This document shows positions 9,268 to 17,766 of a stretch of 58,178 nt of DNA, one piece after another. Both the position numbers and the translations under genes were made by a program. How positions within the stretch are numbered: the first letter of the stretch is position 1; each line of letters begins with the position of its first letter. The stretch is from Planctomycetota bacterium (lineage in GTDB: Bacteria; Planctomycetota; Planctomycetia; Pirellulales; Pirellulaceae), in contig JAFLCP010000033.1 of assembly GCA_017303505.1 (NCBI GenBank), positions 1 through 58,178 on the forward strand. The letters are read 5' to 3'. The notes under the pieces were generated by a model, which was not told where the DNA came from, did no database searches, and was given only the letters and a program-made list of their open reading frames with translations.

Positions 9268-10146
9268 TCAATAGAGCCGATCGTCAGGTTCGGTTCCCCA
9301 AAATCGAATGGCGCGATAATCACTCAACGCATCTTCGTGTCGATTGAGTGCTTCTAAGATTTTCATCCGGTGAAATCGGATGACTGCGATCGAATCCATG
9401 CGTTCCTTGGAGAGAGTGGCAGGAAGCTTTCCTAAAGGCGCAGTCCCTAAACCTGCAGGATCGTAATCGGCCGGCGCTTCTCTGTATTCTTCAGGAATCA
9501 GGCCCAGCAATTCTTCCAGGGCTTTGTCGATCAGCACCAAGGCTTCAGCGTAGCGTTTGAGGCGATAAAGCACCCACGCTTTGGTATCGAGCAAAGCAGG
9601 TTCGTCAGGGATTTCAGCTAGCGCTTTGTCGATGTCCTTGAGGGCATCTTCCAGTTCAATATTGGCCAGCGATCTGTAATAAGCCAACTGATTTCGTTCG
9701 TTAGCGTCAGAGGGTCCAGCATCTCCGATGGTGAGTTTGACACAATCCAGCGCTTCGGCAAATCGCCCTTGTTCGCTCAGCAATTCGACCAGCCAATTAC
9801 CCGCCAGTCGATTTTGGCTATTTTCGGCGATCGCTTCTTTGAGTTCCTCGATGAGCGTCGAAGTGGAATCGTCGCGTGACGGATCACCATTGACGAGCTT
9901 CAGGTAAACGCCCCAGTAGTCGGGCAATTCGCGAACTTGGCGTGAACTCTGCTCGGCAGCGGCTAAGTGGGCTTCTGCTTTTTTCCAATCCGAATGAACC
10001 ACGGCGTTTGCAGCGGCGGCCAACTGCCATTTGGCATACTCCAAAGGGGCTGCCTTCCAAAGCAACGGAAACATGACGATCCCCACCAAAAAGGCAATAA
10101 ATGCCCCGGTTGCGTAGCGATTCGATTTAGTCATGTAAGCGTTCAT
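9268..10146 (-). CDS. Membrane-anchored TPR-repeat protein
   Basis: A 292-residue protein. One transmembrane helix near residues 12-31 (GAFIAFLVGIVMFPLLW) follows a short basic N-terminus. The rest is helical, with tetratricopeptide-like units, for example around residues 110-145 (AGNWLVELLSEQGRFAEALD) and 190-215 (ALLDTKAWVLYRLKRYAEAL). TPRs bind other proteins, so a scaffold role at the membrane is likely; the partner is unknown. There is no operon partner: the next genes on both sides are separated by promoters or lie on the other strand. A second in-frame ATG four codons in (MTKSNRY) is an equally good start. Confidence 0.8.
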   Translation of the reverse strand: MNAYMTKSNRYATGAFIAFLVGIVMFPLLWKAAPLEYAKWQLAAAANAVVHSDWKKAEAHLAAAEQSSRQVRELPDYWGVYLKLVNGDPSRDDSTSTLIEELKEAIAENSQNRLAGNWLVELLSEQGRFAEALDCVKLTIGDAGPSDANERNQLAYYRSLANIELEDALKDIDKALAEIPDEPALLDTKAWVLYRLKRYAEALVLIDKALEELLGLIPEEYREAPADYDPAGLGTAPLGKLPATLSKERMDSIAVIRFHRMKILEALNRHEDALSDYRAIRFWGTEPDDRLY

Positions 10147-10418
10147 GCGAGGTATTGTACCGCCAGACTGTCCTGGTTCGGGAGACCAGTTCGAAGTAGC
10201 TCTGCTGAAACACCCCTAAATGATCGTTAAAATCGGGGTAGAAGTTATGTTTACCCCAAATTTACGCCGAAGGCAGTTATAACTCGGTTGTCGCAACTGG
10301 GGAGGCTGATAGGATTCAATACAGAACTAGGTTGAGGGCTTTGATTCCGGAGCCTGATTGATGTGCCTAGTATATCCAACGGCTGGCCCCACGTTTTTCA
10401 TGGGCAGGAGAGACGATC

Positions 10419-10745
10419 GTGCCGCTTTACGAAATCGAAACGGATTCGCATATCATCATCACATGGGCCGGCGATGAAGAAGCTGCTCGTGCAGTGGTTT
10501 TTGATGCATATCCTTATGACGAAATTCGACGCTTGACCAAACGACCACGCGATACGTGGGTTATTTCCAAAGGTGCATTGGGAATGACGCATTCGACACT
10601 GGACATTTGCTCCATTGCGCGAGATTGCTTGGCAAAATCGGCAGGCGACAAGGTGCATGCTATACGTCTATACATGCACGAAACAGGGACCGACCTGGAA
10701 AAGGCGCGACGCGTGATCGAATCCAACATGGTATTAGGTTGGTGA
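10419..10745 (+). CDS. Small conserved-looking protein of unknown function
   Basis: A 108-residue protein starting at GTG 10419, supported by an AGGAG site about ten bases upstream. The sequence is a balanced mix of beta and helical segments: an ITWAGDEEAARAVVF strand-helix, then a Cys-containing ICSIARDCLAKSA helix, and a C-terminal DLEKARRVIESN helix. It has no signal peptide or membrane segment, so it is likely cytosolic. I do not recognise the family; its organised sequence and good ribosome-binding site suggest a real gene. It lies just upstream of the CAU-anticodon tRNA on the same strand. Confidence 0.7.
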   Translation: MPLYEIETDSHIIITWAGDEEAARAVVFDAYPYDEIRRLTKRPRDTWVISKGALGMTHSTLDICSIARDCLAKSAGDKVHAIRLYMHETGTDLEKARRVIESNMVLGW

Positions 10746-10858
10746 TTCACGCTTGTCAGTTTGCCACTTGGTCGTTACATTTCTCAATTCCTTAAACGCA
10801 ATGAACCGAAAAGCCATTGGTCGGTCCATCGCTTAGTGATCCATTACGACACAAAAAT

Positions 10859-10932
10859 GGCGGAGTAGCTCAGTCGGTTAGAGCAGCGGAATCATAATCC
10901 GCGTGTCGGGGGTTCGAATCCCTCCTCCGCTA
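10859..10932 (+). tRNA. tRNA with CAT anticodon, probably elongator Met
   Basis: This 74-base cloverleaf has acceptor GGCGGAG pairing with CTCCGCT, D-arm GCTC, anticodon stem GCGGA/TCCGC with loop ATCATAA (anticodon CAT), T-arm loop TTCGAAT and discriminator A. The first pair is G1-U72 rather than C1-A72, which argues against an initiator. Elongator Met is most likely by resemblance, but a tRNA-Ile modified to lysidine at C34 also carries CAT in DNA and cannot be excluded by eye. No CCA is encoded. Confidence 0.9.
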
Positions 10933-11007
10933 CTTTTATCTCCCCGCTCTGGGGAAGAATTTTCAGTTCGCCCTTTGAACTGAGTTCTTATGGTGTTAGG
11001 CGAATTT

Positions 11008-11862
11008 CTAGTCTCTTGGAAGCCATCGAACTCGATAACCAAAGTCGAGTGATCGCCCCGCAACATCTTTCAACGTGGCGCGTTCCATTTTCCCTGTTAG
11101 TAAGCCAAGCGACTTGGCGATACCCTCAACTTGCTTGAGCATCGGCAACACAACTTCGGTTTCGGTATGTCCCGTCCATAAGACACCCACAGGTTGATCC
11201 GCCAAGACTTCGAACACCGATTGCAAAAGTGCAACCATCCCTTCTTCGATACTCCAGCGTTCCCCTTTGGGACCGTGTCCATACGAAGGTGGATCCATGA
11301 GGACTAAGTCGTAGCGATTTCCGCGGCGAACTTCGCGATCGACAAAACGTAGGGCATCTTCTTGAATCCACCGGATGGGTGCTCCGGCCAAGCCACTGGC
11401 TTGGGCATTTTCTCGTGCCCACAAGAGCGTTGGTTTGGATGCATCCACATGCGTGACCTGCCAGCCCATCGATGCCAACACCAAGGAACTGGCGCCGGTG
11501 TAGGCAAACAAGTTCAAACAGCGTTTCACTTCGCCAGCAGGTACTGGCAGCGATTCAAACCAAGCCCAATTGTCAAGTTGTTCAGGAAAGACGCCAATAT
11601 GCCCAAAGGGTGTCGGTCGCAATAACAAGCGCGCCTTGCCTACCGGAAGCAACCACGGGTCAGGAATCTCATCGAGCTTTCGCCATTGTTTAGACGCTTG
11701 TAAATCAAACTTTAGCAGAGCCTCCCGCCAGCGTCCCGGATCGTTTCGACGCACATTGTCGGCGGCAGGCGAGGGTCGGTCCAAAAGTACGCCACCGACG
11801 AGTTCCAACTTTCGCCCTTCGCCGAAATCGATCAATTGATAATCTTGGTTCGAGAGGGGCAT
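11008..11862 (-). CDS. SAM-dependent methyltransferase, rRNA large-subunit type
   Basis: A 284-residue cytosolic class I methyltransferase. The SAM-binding motif is at LNLFAYTGASSLVLAS (~residues 116-131), followed by the acidic VTHVDASK, and the catalytic-type motif LVLMDPPSYG is near residue 187. The layout resembles the RlmI/RlmK group of 23S rRNA m5C/m7G methyltransferases, but the N-terminal PUA domain of RlmI is missing, so the exact substrate is not certain. The C-terminus contains a short KDVAGRSLDFGYRVRW segment. The start at 11862 gives a natural N-terminus. It is convergent with the tRNA gene. Confidence 0.88.
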   Translation of the reverse strand: MPLSNQDYQLIDFGEGRKLELVGGVLLDRPSPAADNVRRNDPGRWREALLKFDLQASKQWRKLDEIPDPWLLPVGKARLLLRPTPFGHIGVFPEQLDNWAWFESLPVPAGEVKRCLNLFAYTGASSLVLASMGWQVTHVDASKPTLLWARENAQASGLAGAPIRWIQEDALRFVDREVRRGNRYDLVLMDPPSYGHGPKGERWSIEEGMVALLQSVFEVLADQPVGVLWTGHTETEVVLPMLKQVEGIAKSLGLLTGKMERATLKDVAGRSLDFGYRVRWLPRD

Positions 11863-12013
11863 GGTTCGGACATGTTGCTGTTTGGGACGTGAATTTAGAG
11901 GTCAAGTTTAACAGATTGACGCAATGCTTGAACCCATCCCATCGCAGAGTTTCGTGCTTCTTTCCGTTTTCCTCCAAATCGATTAATGCCGCACAATTTC
12001 GTTCAAATTGGCA

Positions 12014-14257
12014 CTAATCGCGATGCGCAACCCAAATATCTAAATTGCCGTGACCACCACTTAATTCGCGCGAATGAAAATAAATCGACTTCCCATCCGC
12101 CGAAATCCAGGGGGAGTCCATTTTGGTTTCTTGCAGCTGCGGAGGAAACACTTTCATGAGTTGAAATTTCTCTTTTGTGTGGTTCCGTTCTGCCACAAAT
12201 ACGTTTTTCGATTTACTTGAATTCACTGTGAGCAAAATACTCTTTCCATCGTTTGAGATATAGTCAACCACGTCCCAACTCCCTTGAGGTGTCAGCGCAG
12301 GATCGATCGACAATTCAAATTTTTCGCTACGACTGTTGCGGTGGTAGATACAAATTTTGCTTTGGGTTTGTTTGTCGCCCCCAACTGTCACCGCTAACCA
12401 GAGTCCATTCGGCGAAATCACTGGATGACGCACCAACTGCGTGACGTTGATTCCAGGAAGAACAGTTGGCGTTGAGAACTCGGCTTGAAGTGTGTTGCGG
12501 CGACAAACATAGATGACATCATGTGAAGCCCCTTCCTGTGAATTAAAGACGAGCTCAAGTCCATCTCCAGTCATGCAATACCAGGGAGAGGTCGTGGTAC
12601 GAGAGGCGAATGTACCTTGTAGTTTTCTCTTGTTTGTGAACTCTTCTCCTCGCTTGCTGCGACTAGCCTGATAAAGTTCATTGTTGATGGTGAGCAACAG
12701 CGTCAACTCATCATCCGTTGCAATCGGGTTGGCCTCACGTTGCGGACTATTGACTGAGCCACCCAGATTCTCAAACCGATTCCACGGACGGCTCATATCC
12801 ATGATCTGTAACAATGAACCAGGCTTCTCTTGATCTAATCGACTCTCTGCGCCAGGTGAGTGATTAGGCACTCCATTGGTCACAGGGGAGTGCGCAATGT
12901 TGTCGTGAGGCTCTAGCGTAGCGTCTGGCGTTCGAGCTTTCACTGATGGCCAAAACTGCTGTACGAGATAAAGGCTCAAGAGTAGAAGACTCACTCCACA
13001 AAATGCGGCGATCGCGCGAGCCATAGAAATACGAGGCCGAACATTAGGCGAGGCAACGGGTTGCAAAACCTCGCGAATGGTTCTGTCACTCAATTTGCCT
13101 TGAATGTTTAATTCGGATTCACATCGGCTCAAGAGCTTTACAAGCTCAGCAGAAGTTTGAATGCGGTTTTCAGGCTTCTTTTCGAGCAATCGATGAATAA
13201 TGCCAGCCAGCCAATCGGGAATTTCAGAGAGAACTTCCTGAATGGGGCGCGGATTATCTTCGATCACACGTTTAAGGACAACCAACGATGTTTGCCCACG
13301 AAAAGGTGGGCGTCCACAGGCCATCTGGTATAGGACACTTCCCAAGCTAAATAGGTCGGTGCGTTGGTCCATTGGCTGCCCCTGAGCTTGTTCGGGCGCC
13401 ATATACATAGGCGTGCCGGATACGATTCCGGTCCTAGTCATACTCGCATCATCTACGGATCGCGCGAGTCCAAAGTCTGTGAGTTTTATACGTGCGTCAG
13501 GCCCCCCTTCGACTAGGATATTGCCAGGCTTAATGTCGCGGTGAATAAGCCCTTGAGAATGTGCGGCTTCCAAGCCACTGGCGATTTGGCGTGCCAACCG
13601 AACGACGGTTGCCGCATCAACAGGTCCTGATCGCCCCATGAATTGTTGCAGAGTTTCTCCTTCGACAAACTCCATCACCAAATAAGGTAGGGGCTGCTCT
13701 TCGACTGCATAAACTTGAACAACATTTTCGTGCTTGATCGCTGCTGCAGACCGTGCCTCACGCAAAAACCTCTTGCGAGGTGGAGATGTAACAGCCAACG
13801 TAGGACTCATCACTTTGATTGCCACGGTTCGATGCAGCTTTTCATCGAAAGCCTTGAAAACCGTCCCAAAACCACCGTGCCCTAACACCTCTAAGATCTC
13901 ATAGTGCCCCAAAGATCCCAGGGAGTTTGGGCGACTGGGAGGGGAAAGATAATTCAATTCAAATTCTGCATCATCTGCATCTGACACATCTTCAAAGTCT
14001 TTGGTCTCAGGGGCAAAATCCAGGGTTGTGTTGTTATCCCAGGTCATGGGATCGCCGGTGAGCGTAGGGGACGCCGAGGACTGTTGCATCACCGGTGTTG
14101 TCAGGAAATCCGAAGTTCTGTTGTGCTCGTCGAGCAAGACTCTGATGCGCGACAAAAGCTCCGCATCGCCACCACAGGCCTGTACAAGGTAAGCCTCGCG
14201 TTGGGTCGCAGTGTCTATTTCAATGGCGGCTTCAAAAATTTCACGTTCGTTTTTCAT
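12014..14257 (-). CDS. Serine/threonine protein kinase with beta-propeller tail
   Basis: A 747-residue transmembrane kinase of the Hanks type. The kinase domain (~residues 118-385) contains the glycine loop GHGGFGTVF, the ATP-binding lysine in VAIKVM, the catalytic HRDIKPGN, the DFG motif in LTDFGLAR and the GTPMYMAPEQ substrate loop; all key residues are present. One membrane helix (~410-432) is followed by an outside part with repeated segments (VISPNGLWLAVTVGG, WISADGKSIYF) like PD40/WD40 propellers. I start at the ATG 14257 (MKNEREIFEAA); the longer frame to 14404 would run into the sigma factor gene. It lies 92 nt downstream of that sigma gene, a pairing common in planctomycetes, and the two probably act in one signalling route. 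Confidence 0.93.
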   Translation of the reverse strand: MKNEREIFEAAIEIDTATQREAYLVQACGGDAELLSRIRVLLDEHNRTSDFLTTPVMQQSSASPTLTGDPMTWDNNTTLDFAPETKDFEDVSDADDAEFELNYLSPPSRPNSLGSLGHYEILEVLGHGGFGTVFKAFDEKLHRTVAIKVMSPTLAVTSPPRKRFLREARSAAAIKHENVVQVYAVEEQPLPYLVMEFVEGETLQQFMGRSGPVDAATVVRLARQIASGLEAAHSQGLIHRDIKPGNILVEGGPDARIKLTDFGLARSVDDASMTRTGIVSGTPMYMAPEQAQGQPMDQRTDLFSLGSVLYQMACGRPPFRGQTSLVVLKRVIEDNPRPIQEVLSEIPDWLAGIIHRLLEKKPENRIQTSAELVKLLSRCESELNIQGKLSDRTIREVLQPVASPNVRPRISMARAIAAFCGVSLLLLSLYLVQQFWPSVKARTPDATLEPHDNIAHSPVTNGVPNHSPGAESRLDQEKPGSLLQIMDMSRPWNRFENLGGSVNSPQREANPIATDDELTLLLTINNELYQASRSKRGEEFTNKRKLQGTFASRTTTSPWYCMTGDGLELVFNSQEGASHDVIYVCRRNTLQAEFSTPTVLPGINVTQLVRHPVISPNGLWLAVTVGGDKQTQSKICIYHRNSRSEKFELSIDPALTPQGSWDVVDYISNDGKSILLTVNSSKSKNVFVAERNHTKEKFQLMKVFPPQLQETKMDSPWISADGKSIYFHSRELSGGHGNLDIWVAHRD

Positions 14258-14349
14258 CGGTCGGACATCTTTCTCGCAGGTGACTACAGCCTCACTATTA
14301 CGTGCGGAAAACGAAGTTCTCATCCGCCAAAAAGACGCGAAAAAAATTC

Positions 14350-14913
14350 TTAAGACATCGACAACCGAATTTCGGCCATCAACCAAGCTTTGGCATAACT
14401 CCAAAGCCGTTCAGCAGACCGCTTCGATAGCCCGAGTGTTTCGGCTGCTTGCTCCATCGTAAAACCTGCAAAATATCGCAAATGAACCAACTCATAAGCG
14501 TCGGGCTCAATTCCCTCTAATTTGGCGAGAGCAGCATCCAGCGCGATCAAATCTTCTCGCACACCAAGTTTGTGCGCTGGCATCTCCTCCAGTTCAACTC
14601 GCCGCCAGTCTCCCCCTCGCTTTTCGGCATTTCGTTGCCGGGCAAGATCCACCAGCACGCGTCTCATCGTAATGGCAGCAGCAGTAAAAAAATGTCCACG
14701 TGAATTCCAATGCGCTGACTTGGTGGCACCTAAGAGGCGAACGCAAGCCTCATTCAGCACTTCCGTGGTTTGCAATTGCGACGCGGATCGCTCCCGACTT
14801 TTGGCATGTTTTGCCAATTGATGCAACTCTTGATAGATGGATTGAACGAGCAGCTCTCGGGCTGTGTTATCACCCGCATCGGCAAGGTTTAGTAGTTGTG
14901 TGATATTGTTCAT
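14350..14913 (-). CDS. RNA polymerase ECF-type sigma factor
   Basis: A 187-residue sigma factor of the ECF group. Region 2 spans about residues 20-95 (with EVLNEACVRLL, HFFTAAAITMRRVLVDLAR). Region 4 spans about residues 125-180, with the helix-turn-helix AAETLGLSKRSAERLWSYAK. The sequence fits the planctomycete-expanded Sigma70_ECF subfamily that is usually encoded next to a Ser/Thr kinase instead of an anti-sigma factor, as here. The first possible start is a TTG at 14922; the ATG at 14913 is preferred. Regulation of its activity by the neighbouring kinase is inferred from context only. Confidence 0.93.
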   Translation of the reverse strand: MNNITQLLNLADAGDNTARELLVQSIYQELHQLAKHAKSRERSASQLQTTEVLNEACVRLLGATKSAHWNSRGHFFTAAAITMRRVLVDLARQRNAEKRGGDWRRVELEEMPAHKLGVREDLIALDAALAKLEGIEPDAYELVHLRYFAGFTMEQAAETLGLSKRSAERLWSYAKAWLMAEIRLSMS

Positions 14914-15170
14914 TGCCGCCAAAATAGTAGTGGGGATTTATCCTTGTCTTCGATCAAACGTTTATGCAAGAGCGTTCCATTCCACACTTCGGACATCCCT
15001 CTTGCAAGATCCTATTTGATCATCGAGCGTGCGATTGTGTCACATTGTGCGACGAATGGCACAGTAAACAAAGGACGTGCGCTGATATCCACAGGCATTT
15101 GCAATGGCACAAACTTTGCTTGTTTCAAATTGGGATTCGCGGCTGTTCTATCTTGTTTTGAGGTTTATCT

Positions 15171-16748
15171 ATGTTGGACCTGAGTTGCTACGGTATTACG
15201 GTAAAAGATGTGCGTCGAAATGTTTCACCTGCTGGGTTGTATGTCGACGCGATCCGGGCAGATCCGAAATGCAATATCGCAGACTCTGGTGCACTGATTG
15301 CGTACTCGGGCGACAAGACGGGTCGTTCCCCTTCCGATAAACGCATTGTTGAAGATTCTCAATCACGACATAACGTCTGGTGGGGCAACGTCAACGTGCA
15401 TGTTTCCGAAGAGGTTTTCGATATCAACCTGGAACGAGCCGTCGATTACCTCAACACGCGACCTCATCTTTATGTGGTTGATGCTTACGCTGGTTGGGAC
15501 GAAGCGTACCGAATGAAGATCAGGGTCATTTGCTCGCGTCCGTATCATGCTCTTTTCATGCATACGATGCTCATCCGCCCCACCAAAGAAGAACTCGTCA
15601 ACTTTGGCGAACCCGATGCGGTGATTTTTAATGCAGGAGCGTTTCCGGCCAACCGTCGTACGTCAGGTATGACATCTAAAACCAGTATCGACTTGAATTT
15701 GCGAACACGACACTCGGTGATACTGGGAACAGAATATGCTGGAGAAATGAAGAAGGGTGTCTTTACACTCATGAATTATTTCGGGCCGTTGCAAGGCATT
15801 CTATCGATGCATTGCTCGGCCACCGCGGATCGGGCAACCGGCCAATCGTCTTTGTTGTTCGGTCTCTCAGGAACCGGTAAGACCACATTGTCAGCCGATC
15901 CCAATCGTCTCCTGATTGGTGACGACGAACATTGTTGGTCTGACACTGGTATCTTCAATATCGAGGGGGGCTGTTACGCCAAAGCGATTGATCTCACGCC
16001 TGAATCGGAACCGGAGATTTTTCAAGCGTTGCGATTTGGAGCGGTTCTCGAAAACGTTGTCTTTGATCCCGACACACACCATGTTGACTTCCACAATACT
16101 TCGATCACTCAAAACACTCGCGGTGCTTATCCAATCGAGTTCATCCGGAATGCGAAGATACCTTGTCGAGCAGGACATCCGACCGATGTGATCTTTCTCA
16201 CCTGCGATGCCTTTGGGGTGCTACCTCCGGTGAGCAAACTCACTCCCGCTCAGGCGATGTATCATTTCATCAGCGGCTACACGGCCAAGGTGGCGGGAAC
16301 AGAAATGGGGATCACTGAACCTCAAGCCACATTTTCACCCTGTTTCGGTGGCCCATTCTTGGTCTGGAAGCCAGCTAAGTATGCCGAGTTGTTGGCAGAA
16401 AAACTAAAGAAGCATCAAGCCAACGTGTGGTTAGTGAATACGGGTTGGAGCGGAGGTGCGTACGGCACCGGTTCCAGAATGAAACTGAAGATAACACGTG
16501 CGATCATCGATGCCATACATCAAGGGACATTGAAAAATGCCCCGACTCTCACCGATCCCACTTTCGGAATCGCTGTTCCCACCGCATGTCCCAATGTGGA
16601 TCCTGGCATTTTGATACCACGAAACACATGGAAAGATCCTCAAGCCTATGATCAAACTGCGCAAAAACTAGCCGATCTATTTCGCAATAACTTCCAAAAA
16701 TACATTGACGGTACCTCGGAAGAGGTCCGGCAAGCTGGCCCGAAATAA
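15171..16748 (+). CDS. pckA: Phosphoenolpyruvate carboxykinase (ATP)
   Basis: A 525-residue cytosolic enzyme that converts oxaloacetate plus ATP to phosphoenolpyruvate, CO2 and ADP, the entry step of gluconeogenesis. The P-loop GLSGTGKTT begins at residue 231, and the metal/ATP motif IGDDEHCW follows shortly after. The N-terminal ALIAYSGDKTGRSP and the TPEATF-like EPQATFSPCFG segments are typical of the ATP-dependent class. Length matches the family. The ATG at 15171 has a GAGG site upstream. The DUF3667 gene follows 16 nt downstream and may be co-transcribed. Confidence 0.97.
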   Translation: MLDLSCYGITVKDVRRNVSPAGLYVDAIRADPKCNIADSGALIAYSGDKTGRSPSDKRIVEDSQSRHNVWWGNVNVHVSEEVFDINLERAVDYLNTRPHLYVVDAYAGWDEAYRMKIRVICSRPYHALFMHTMLIRPTKEELVNFGEPDAVIFNAGAFPANRRTSGMTSKTSIDLNLRTRHSVILGTEYAGEMKKGVFTLMNYFGPLQGILSMHCSATADRATGQSSLLFGLSGTGKTTLSADPNRLLIGDDEHCWSDTGIFNIEGGCYAKAIDLTPESEPEIFQALRFGAVLENVVFDPDTHHVDFHNTSITQNTRGAYPIEFIRNAKIPCRAGHPTDVIFLTCDAFGVLPPVSKLTPAQAMYHFISGYTAKVAGTEMGITEPQATFSPCFGGPFLVWKPAKYAELLAEKLKKHQANVWLVNTGWSGGAYGTGSRMKLKITRAIIDAIHQGTLKNAPTLTDPTFGIAVPTACPNVDPGILIPRNTWKDPQAYDQTAQKLADLFRNNFQKYIDGTSEEVRQAGPK

Positions 16749-16764
16749 TGCAATAAAGCCCTAA

Positions 16765-17697
16765 ATGGGCAACTCAGAAAAACACGCTCTTGAATTCGCA
16801 ACTACACTATGGGATTGTGCGAAGCAATGTCCATGGTGTAGTTCGCGAATGGAGAATTCTGGGTTGAACTGGATCGATTCTTGGAAACGAGCGGAAGAAT
16901 GCCCCGAGTGTCAAACCAAAGTCGATGGACACTATTGCCCCAATTGCGGGCAAAAGCAATTGGATCATCGTCTGAACTTTTTTGAGTTGTTAAGCGACCT
17001 ATTTTCCCGCATCACCAGCCTAGAAAGCGGCTTCTTCTTCACTTTCATACAACTCTGTATTCGACCTGGAAGCGTCGCGCGCGAATTCGTCTTGGGAAAA
17101 CAAAAGAGTTATACCAATCCATTAGGGTACTTTTTCTTAAGTGTCGCGGCACAGATGGCCGTTCTTTGGCTATTCGCGGGTCCGATGCGTGAAAATCTCG
17201 CCCAGCAGTTTCGTGACTATCCTGATCAAGAATTCGTCACCAAACTCAACGAAACATTTCATGGTCAAGCGGTCGAAATCATCGTTGATTCCTACTTCAG
17301 CGCCGTGCAACAAGCTTATCTGTATTGCGCATTGCTCTTTTTCTGCTTACCATTTTCACTCATGGTGTATTGGGGCGAACGATTTCTCGGGAAACGCTAC
17401 ACTTGGGGCGAGACAACGGTATTCTCTCTTTACGTATTCGGCCACTGCTTATTCATTACGGCCATTGTCTCGATCTTCACGTCAAGAATCGATGTTACAT
17501 GGCAAATGCTACTCACCCTGGGAGTTATGTTCGCGTTACCCCAGCAAGCTCATACGAACTTTTTCCCGGAGGGTGTGATTGCACGCGGCCTAACTTTCGT
17601 TGCAACCCTCTTCAGTTTTGCGCTGCTTATGATCTCGATCACAGGGATCTTTGTTTCAAGTGTCGCTTGGGCTGTTGCCTCTCGTTCCGCAGGCTAG
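16765..17697 (+). CDS. DUF3667 membrane protein with zinc-ribbon N-terminus
   Basis: A 310-residue protein. Two pairs of CxxC (CPWC at ~25; CPECQTK and CPNCGQK at ~52-72) form probable zinc-binding knuckles in the cytosol. The stretch NFFELLSDLFSRITSLESGFFFTF followed by RPGSVAREFVLGKQKSYTNPLGYFF is the signature I associate with DUF3667. About five hydrophobic segments follow (around residues 120-140, 185-205, 215-235, 245-262 and 275-300), so the rest is an integral membrane domain. Its function is unknown. It begins 16 nt after pckA. Confidence 0.85.
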   Translation: MGNSEKHALEFATTLWDCAKQCPWCSSRMENSGLNWIDSWKRAEECPECQTKVDGHYCPNCGQKQLDHRLNFFELLSDLFSRITSLESGFFFTFIQLCIRPGSVAREFVLGKQKSYTNPLGYFFLSVAAQMAVLWLFAGPMRENLAQQFRDYPDQEFVTKLNETFHGQAVEIIVDSYFSAVQQAYLYCALLFFCLPFSLMVYWGERFLGKRYTWGETTVFSLYVFGHCLFITAIVSIFTSRIDVTWQMLLTLGVMFALPQQAHTNFFPEGVIARGLTFVATLFSFALLMISITGIFVSSVAWAVASRSAG

Positions 17698-17766
17698 TGC
17701 CTCTTGCCAAGTAGCCCGCTTCACCTCGTATGGGTTAAGTCGCAACGCAAATCAATTTCAATGAGA

